A DNA stretch of 26,232 bases from Pelargonium cotyledonis (Eukaryota; Streptophyta; Magnoliopsida; Geraniales; Geraniaceae). Below the pieces are notes generated by a model that was not told the origin of the DNA, searched no databases, and worked only from the letters and a program-made list of their open reading frames with translations. The position numbers and the translations under genes were made by a program. The stretch's first letter is position 1. The number at the start of each line of letters is the position of its first letter. This document shows positions 20,885 to 26,232 of this stretch, in pieces. Location: the NCBI GenBank assembly GCA_036897625.1, contig JAYMTA010000598.1, positions 1 to 26,232 of the forward strand. The letters run 5' to 3'.

Positions 20885-21651
20885 TACCCGACTCAGTGAA
20901 CTCAAGTCCGCCAGCAATAGTGAATATAAACGACTCGTAAGTGGTGAGCTACAATGTTTTTGAATCAATGAGTTCAATCTTGAAACTGTTCGATTTACTC
21001 AAATTGAGCAATTGGAGGCTAACACATAAATCACAATCGCAGAGCCGTCGTTAGTTTTTTGTGGAATTCTTTTGGGTTGCAGAAACAATGTTTTCGAGTC
21101 TTTTGACCCTTAGTTACACTATCATGTGACCTTGGATGGTTGTTTTAAGGTTATTGTGGCATTTTTACCTCGTGTATAGGGTATAGTTTTATTGGGAGCC
21201 TTTGTTTTTGTAAGTTGTTGAGAGTTGAGACAACATTTTAAGGCCATCACTTTGGAGATTTGGAAATTTTGTATTCACCTATTTTACCGTTTAATGTTAA
21301 CGATTTCATTATTGCTTAGAATTCACAATTGATTTCTCTGCCCCTTAATTTACCGTCTTCTTCAACATGACTTTGCTAGTACCTATGCCTAAGCCTAATG
21401 GGTCAAGCAGCCAAGAGCTTGATTTCCTTATGTAAGGTCTCGAGTTTGAGCATTTTTGTACGGGTAAATGTCTGACACCGATAGTTACCTTCTTGACGTG
21501 TTGCAAGAAGTGGGGTGGATATGAATGCCATTTCTTTTTGGCCGTAAAACACTTGCATACAATTACTGATGAAACTTGCGAAACACATCGACAAGATTAG
21601 ACTCACAAACATGAATCAATACGTATACATAGACAATTCCAGTTGAAAATG
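20885..21651 (+). other. Clathrin 3' UTR and downstream spacer
   Basis: After the TAA at 20882-20884 comes a U-rich stretch up to about 21300, consistent with a 3' UTR. I see no canonical AATAAA at a suitable distance, so the cleavage site is not assigned. The rest, to the LINE poly-T at 21652, holds no supported gene apart from a possible SINE-like patch. Confidence 0.5.
21385..21480 (+). repeat. Possible tRNA-derived SINE fragment downstream of clathrin
   Basis: GGGTCAAGCAGCCAAGAGCT (21401-21420) resembles a tRNA-type A box and D-arm. About 20 bases further on, AAGGTCTCGAGTTTGAGCAT (21435-21454) resembles the B box (consensus GGTTCGANNCC). The spacing and wording are similar to plant SINEs and to tRNA genes, but no folded tRNA cloverleaf could be drawn and no tail was found. 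Confidence 0.35.
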
Positions 21652-23990
21652 TTTTTTTTTTTTTTTTGATCAGCAAAGAGTACTCTTATGTTAATAGGGA
21701 GAAAGAGTACAAGAGGTGTTGTGAAGCAAAGAAGAAAATTACACAGGACCTATATAAGAGCAAGTAAACTACAGATAGGTGAGTTCTTCCATGCTTCAAG
21801 GGAGATGTTGGATATTGAAGCTGCTGAAGATTTACAGATGGATAGCGAGTGACCTTGAATTATTTGGACTGCAGAAGCAGGCGGGGCAAGGGATTTATCA
21901 AAGACAGCTTTGTTCCTTGCCAACCAAATTGACCATAGGCTAACCAGGCACTGTATAATCCAAAATTTCTTGATGGATTTGAGAGCACATAGAGAGGGCC
22001 ATTGGAGAATGATGTCAGACGCCGATTGAGGAAGGACGGCATGAATTCCCCACCAGGAACAGACTGAGTTCCAAACTTCTCGGGACCACGGGCATGTTGC
22101 GAGGAGATGGTCACTTGTTTCGAAAGCTACGCTGCACGGGGGACAAATGCATTCTGCGATGGGAATTTTGTAGCCATGATCTTCCAAGAAACACTTAGTT
22201 GGAATGCTCTTATGCATAACAAGCCAAGAAAAAGATTGGAGTTTGGGGGGGACAGATGCTTTCCAGATAACTTTGGCCCAAGGGACCGACCCGGTGGTTG
22301 GAGGTTTTCTGCCACACCTCGAACCGAAAAAACCCCTTTTCGGGTCATGAGTCCACAAAACTGAATCTGCCACATTGGGTTTGATGCTCATAGGATAGAG
22401 AGTAGTGAGCAGTCGGTGCCTATCCTCTTTTTCCCATTGAAGTAGTGGTCTGCGGAAGGAGATGGACCACCTTGGGAGAGAGGAGAAGTGCAGATCACAT
22501 ACACGAGCATCTTTCTGGCACGCAATGGAGAATAGCCGGGGGTAGAGAGCTGCAAGAGGCGAGTCGCCCAACCAGACATCATGCCAGAAAAGAATGGTGG
22601 AGCCATTCCCCAGTTTCCATCTAATACCAGAAGAGCCAAAGAGACCTCCTAGCCTTGGGACTTCTTTGAGGTCAATAATATCCTTCATAACATGGGATAA
22701 ATTCCGGTGAGCCAACCGACTAATGTCCCAATCCGTGGGCGACCAGTTATACTTGATGCAGAGAACCTGTTTCCACAAAGAGTTCCTGTCTAAAGCAAAC
22801 TTCCACCACCATTTGCTTAGTAAACTGGAGTTAAGGTAGGAGAGGCGCCTAATGCCCAGACCGCCCCACGATTTCTTAAGGCACACGGTACTCCAATTAA
22901 CTTTGCAGCTTGCTTTGCGAGAGCTAGAGCCTCCCCATAGGAACTGTCTCTCTAATGATTCAAGTTTCAAAATTACGGCTTTTGGAGCCTTAAAAAAGGA
23001 CATGAAGAATAAAGGTAGACTCGTGAGAGCTGCTTTAACAGGACGATTCTGCCTCGTAGCGAGAGGTGTTTCCCATTCCAACTTGACAATCGCTTTCGGA
23101 ATTTGTTGATGATCGGATTCCATGTGATGATTCGGCACCAATGGGGATGCCAAGATAAGTCATGGGAAAGACACCAATTCTGCACCCCCAGGGCTGTGGA
23201 GGCGGTAATGTGATTGGAACCTGTATAAAAAAGCCAAGATTTACCATAATTAATACGCAGACCAGATGCCGCCTCAAAGCACTGGAGGGTTGCGATGATG
23301 CCCTCTGCGCTGCCTGGGTTCGCCTCGGAGAATAGGACCGTATCATTTGCGAACTGTAAATGGGAGATAGAGCATGTCGGACTTAAATAAGGAGGAGGTT
23401 GAGAGCCTGCAAGCCAGAACCTTGGAGAGGATTTTATAGGCTTATGGGCCGAAATTCGTTTAGGGTTTGGGGGGAGGGAACTTTAGGAATCAGGGCTATG
23501 AAAGAGGGGGAAATTCCTTTTCCCAGGATGCTGTTGGCGTGAAAGTCCCGAAAGAATGCCATGACATCTTGTTTGATGATTTCCCAACATTTTTGGTAGA
23601 AGCACATATTGAACCCATCGGGACCGAGAGCTTTAGCAGGATCACACGAGCGAATGGCTGCTAGCACCTCTGCTTCTGTAAATGGTGATTCCAGGGCCGA
23701 GGCATCACTTGGTGATAGACGGGTGAAAAAGCTGGTATTTCGATCGCCATCCTTGAGCCACCGAAACCAAAGTGATGCTAGGGCACAAGCTTTGTCGAAG
23801 AGGGATTGGCGAAGAAGGTCCCTGGTTTTCGATTACTCCTCCGAAAGGTTACGACTTTCACATAAAATATCAAGCTGATTGATTTCTGCAGTGATTGATG
23901 ATACTTGACTTTCCAAGTTGCCAAACGTTTCGGAATTTCATGTCTTCAACTCACCTCTGAGTTGTTTCAGTTTGAACGTTTTTATTCGTA
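21652..23990 (-). mobile_element. 5'-truncated, decayed LINE (non-LTR retrotransposon), ORF2 part
   Basis: The 3' end is a run of 16 T (21652-21667), the poly-A tail of a minus-strand element. Reading inward, a 1.4-kb frame (21750-23153) encodes the region after reverse transcriptase: FLWGGSS, WGGLGIRRL and a zf-RVT-like domain (WKASVPPKLQSFSWL, then a Cys/His cluster ending HLLATCPWSREVW). Further 5' are the catalytic-box remnant FANDTVLF (about 23325-23348), then CDPAKALGPDGFN and FIALIPKV...RPISL (23434-23667). Beyond that is WLKDGDRNTSFF and, near 23900-23960, LKQLRGELKT and NSETFGNLESQV. The endonuclease part is absent. Decay is clear: stops at about 23840 and 23943, a frame break after RPISL, and a large internal deletion in the RT domain. 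The upstream boundary is approximate. Confidence 0.9.
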
Positions 23991-24010
23991 GCTTTTTATC
24001 GATATTTTCT

Positions 24011-24032
24011 TGTCTCATCAAGTGACGAGACA
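24011..24032. repeat. Short hairpin near the LINE 5' boundary
   Basis: TGTCTCATCA, 2-base loop AG, TGACGAGACA form an inverted repeat with 9 of 10 positions paired. It sits just outside the recognisable LINE sequence. No function is evident. Confidence 0.35.
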
Positions 24033-24319
24033 CACTGGAACGATGAAAAATGATTCAATTAAACACGTCCATTTTTATTTTTCCTTGAGCAGTTTTGGTC
24101 CGCAAGCATAGCATACAATAGGTTTCCAAAATCATTAACCAACACGCCAAACACATCATTAGACTAGACCCAGGCAGGCGCAGAATAACGCTACGCCAGG
24201 CGAGGTCGTAATTATCCCGACTCCCAAACACTCTCTTTCTCTTCACTGTAAAGTGAAAAACCTCTCTCCCTTGCCGTCTCTCTCCTCATTTGGCGTAAAC
24301 CTTCACTGTCTCAGCCCCC

Positions 24320-24327
24320 TATATAAA
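24320..24327 (+). promoter_or_regulatory. TATA box of the RanBP1 gene
   Basis: TATATAAA lies 72 bases upstream of the ATG, preceded by CCCCC and followed by pyrimidine-rich CT repeats (24331-24350 and 24383-24395). This is the usual layout of a plant core promoter with a short CT-rich leader. The implied start of transcription is about 24350-24360. Confidence 0.7.
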
Positions 24328-24398
24328 CCACCCTCCTCCTCTCTCTCTCAAAAGCCCTACGCTTCAACAATTCTCCAATCAATTTCTCTCTCTCTGAA

Positions 24399-24988
24399 AT
24401 GGCAAGCACCGATCCCGAGCGCAGAGAAGAGGAGGAGGCCGTCGCCGGCGACGACGAGGACACCGGAGCTCAGGTCGCTCCCATCGTGAAGCTCGAGGAG
24501 GTTGCTGTCTCCACCGGTGAAGAAGATGAGGACGCCATTCTCGATCTGTAAGTCTCTCGATCATCTCTACCTAGGGTTTTTCGATCCGTTGATGTTGACG
24601 ATTTGCTTGTTGTTGTTGTTGCAGGAAAGCTAAGCTGTATCGGTTCGATAAAGATGGGAATCAGTGGAAGGAGAGAGGCGCCGGAACTGTGAAGCTCTTG
24701 AAGCACAAGGAATCCGGCAAGGTTCGCCTCGTTATGAGGCAATCGAAGACTCTCAAGATCTGTGCCAATCATCTCGGTTTGTTTTCTTCCTTGGAGGTTG
24801 ATTTGTACTTGCTTTGGCTTCTTTGTGGTTGAATTTTGCTCTTCAATTGTTTTTTTGTGCAGTTCTGCCCACTATGTCAGTTCAGGAACATGCTGGAAAT
24901 GAGAAGTCCTGTGTGTGGCACGCAGCTGACTACTCCGATGGAGAGTTGAAGGATGAGCTCTTCTGCATTAGATTTGGATCAGTGGAGA
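24399..24988 (+). CDS. RANBP1: RanBP1-type Ran-binding protein, first three exons (partial)
   Basis: Exons 24399-24547, 24625-24776 and 24863-24988 encode the first 142 residues; the frame continues in an exon beyond the window. RanBP1 binds Ran-GTP and stimulates RanGAP-driven GTP hydrolysis, releasing export complexes in the cytoplasm. The first 25 or so residues are acidic and low-complexity. The Ran-binding domain, a PH-like fold, starts near [14 protein letters not shown] (about 30-43) and continues with [45 protein letters not shown], and [12 protein letters not shown] at the visible end. The ATG follows a CT-rich leader and TATA box. Donors (CT|gtaagt, G|gtttgt, GA|gtgagt) and acceptors all keep the frame. 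The missing part should contain the end of the domain and a Lys/Glu-rich tail. Confidence 0.93.
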
Positions 24989-26232
24989 GTGAGTGTTTTC
25001 TAGCACTTGTGCCATTTTTTTAGTTTGTTTAAGCTAATTGAAGTGTTCGTATTTATTTATTGTGTGTGAATTTTAGATTATCTCAGACTTTGATGCTATT
25101 GTTTACTGTAGTTTTTGGTTCCAAACTTTTCATTCTGCAAGATCAATGCAATAATTGGATCAGTTAGTTAGTTAGTATAATCAAATCAAAATAGAACACT
25201 ATTTGATTTTGAATTTGAATAATTGCAGTTAGATTTAGTGTGTGCTGGATTGTTTTTGTTCCCCTCAAGCAACAGATGCAATGCCTCTGAGTAATAATAG
25301 TATAGCAATGTTATTTTTTCTCTTGACTAACTTGATGGTGTTTGGTTGATGGAAACATCATTCCTTTGTACAATCTCTGAAAGCACTAGCATTTTCTAGA
25401 AGTAGGATGTGAGAACTAAATTTGTAATGGTTGAGATACTTGTGAAGTAGTTATTAAAACATCTTCTCAGAAATGAAGTGTAGTTACTCAAACAATGCAT
25501 TAGAAATTCATGGAATGCTATGGTTAGTTGGCTATTTTCTTCAAATATGAAGCATATAGGTAGCTAGTTTAGTTTGAATATAGAGCTCCACTATTATAAG
25601 TTTGTTCGTAGTTACTAGAACAAAGTGTTGGAAATAAACTGAATGCATGATTAATGCTTCATAGGTGTTTCTTTTTTGTTTGAATGTAGAAATTTAAAAT
25701 TATTCTTCCTCAGTCCCAAAATGAGTGTCCTCATTCCAATTTTTGTGAAAAATAATGATTAGTTAGAGTTATATTTTCTCCATTATACCCGTGTGCTGTT
25801 CTAACTATCTCAATGGGTTCTAATGAACTCATATTAATGATAATGTTTGTATTTCACTAATTAACCAAAAAGGAAAGTGGTGTTTCTAGATGATCTGCCT
25901 AGTTGATATTGTAGGGAGTAATTTACATCTATACCTACATGAACTGTTTTCTTAATATGTTAGTGGTTTGTAGTTAAAGCTTTCACCTGAATAATAAAAT
26001 TAAGGATCTTATTATAATATCTAGTTATATGATCACTTTTTTTCATTTAACTGTGGCTGTGTATATTGATAACAATGGTGTTTTAGCATGGATGGATTAT
26101 GTTTATAAAATTTGTTGCTATTCAATATGAGGATGCCACTTCACTGAACTGCTTGTGCTTGCCATATTGCCCATTTTCTGTGAATGAGCAAAATAAGGAA
26201 AAGTTGGATCCTGGTGACATGTTCTGCATAAT
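24989..26232 (+). other. RanBP1 intron 3, open at window end
   Basis: After the donor GAGA|gtgagt at 24989 no stretch resembling the rest of the Ran-binding domain appears in any frame, so at least 1244 bases belong to one long AT-rich intron. It contains no other gene, repeat family or clear transposon end that I can recognise. Confidence 0.6.

Noticed and set aside
22107-23109. Plus-strand frames across the LINE
   Set aside because: These are antisense shadows of the minus-strand LINE reading frame, which has clear reverse-transcriptase-associated motifs.
1-26232. CRISPR array, operon, phage or bacterial mobile system
   Set aside because: The window is plant nuclear DNA with spliced genes. 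No regularly spaced direct repeats or bacterial gene structure are present.

Overview
This is nuclear DNA from a flowering plant, most likely a eudicot. The evidence is many short exons with GT/AG introns, AT-rich introns, the plant-type Gly/Pro/Met-rich C-terminus of a clathrin heavy chain, and plant-type LINE, CACTA-like and hAT-like insertions. I cannot name the species.

Layout: (1) Bases 1-593 hold an open plus-strand frame, probably the 3' end of an unidentified gene. (2) Bases 642-6804, minus strand, hold a complete 16-exon ZPR1-type double zinc-finger gene (500 aa). It has a probable intron in its 5' leader, and its first intron carries a repeat remnant. (3) Bases 6805-8911 are the divergent promoter interval between ZPR1 and clathrin, with no convincing gene. 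(4) Bases 8912-20884, plus strand, hold a complete 30-exon clathrin heavy chain gene (1710 aa). Every intron I placed keeps the frame, so the gene looks intact. Its introns have collected repeats: a tandemly duplicated intron 2, a flanking direct repeat in intron 10, a CACTA-like MITE in intron 25, a hAT-like MITE with a diverged 8-bp target duplication in intron 26, and a GC-rich transposon-like patch in intron 29. (5) Bases 21652 to about 23990, minus strand, are a 5'-truncated, decayed LINE with a 16-T (poly-A) end. (6) From 24399 on the plus strand is the start of a RanBP1-type Ran-binding protein gene. Three exons are visible and its third intron runs off the window.

The three recognised genes are conserved housekeeping genes: ZPR1 in translation factor assembly and growth signalling, clathrin in vesicle coats, and RanBP1 in nuclear transport. 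They do not form a pathway or cluster, and I see no sign of an undescribed multi-gene system. The most unusual structure is clathrin intron 2. It appears to have been tandemly duplicated between short GCTCAA repeats at its two splice sites, leaving internal acceptor/donor pairs. All exon boundaries were derived by hand from reading frames, splice consensus and family similarity; no alignment was run.
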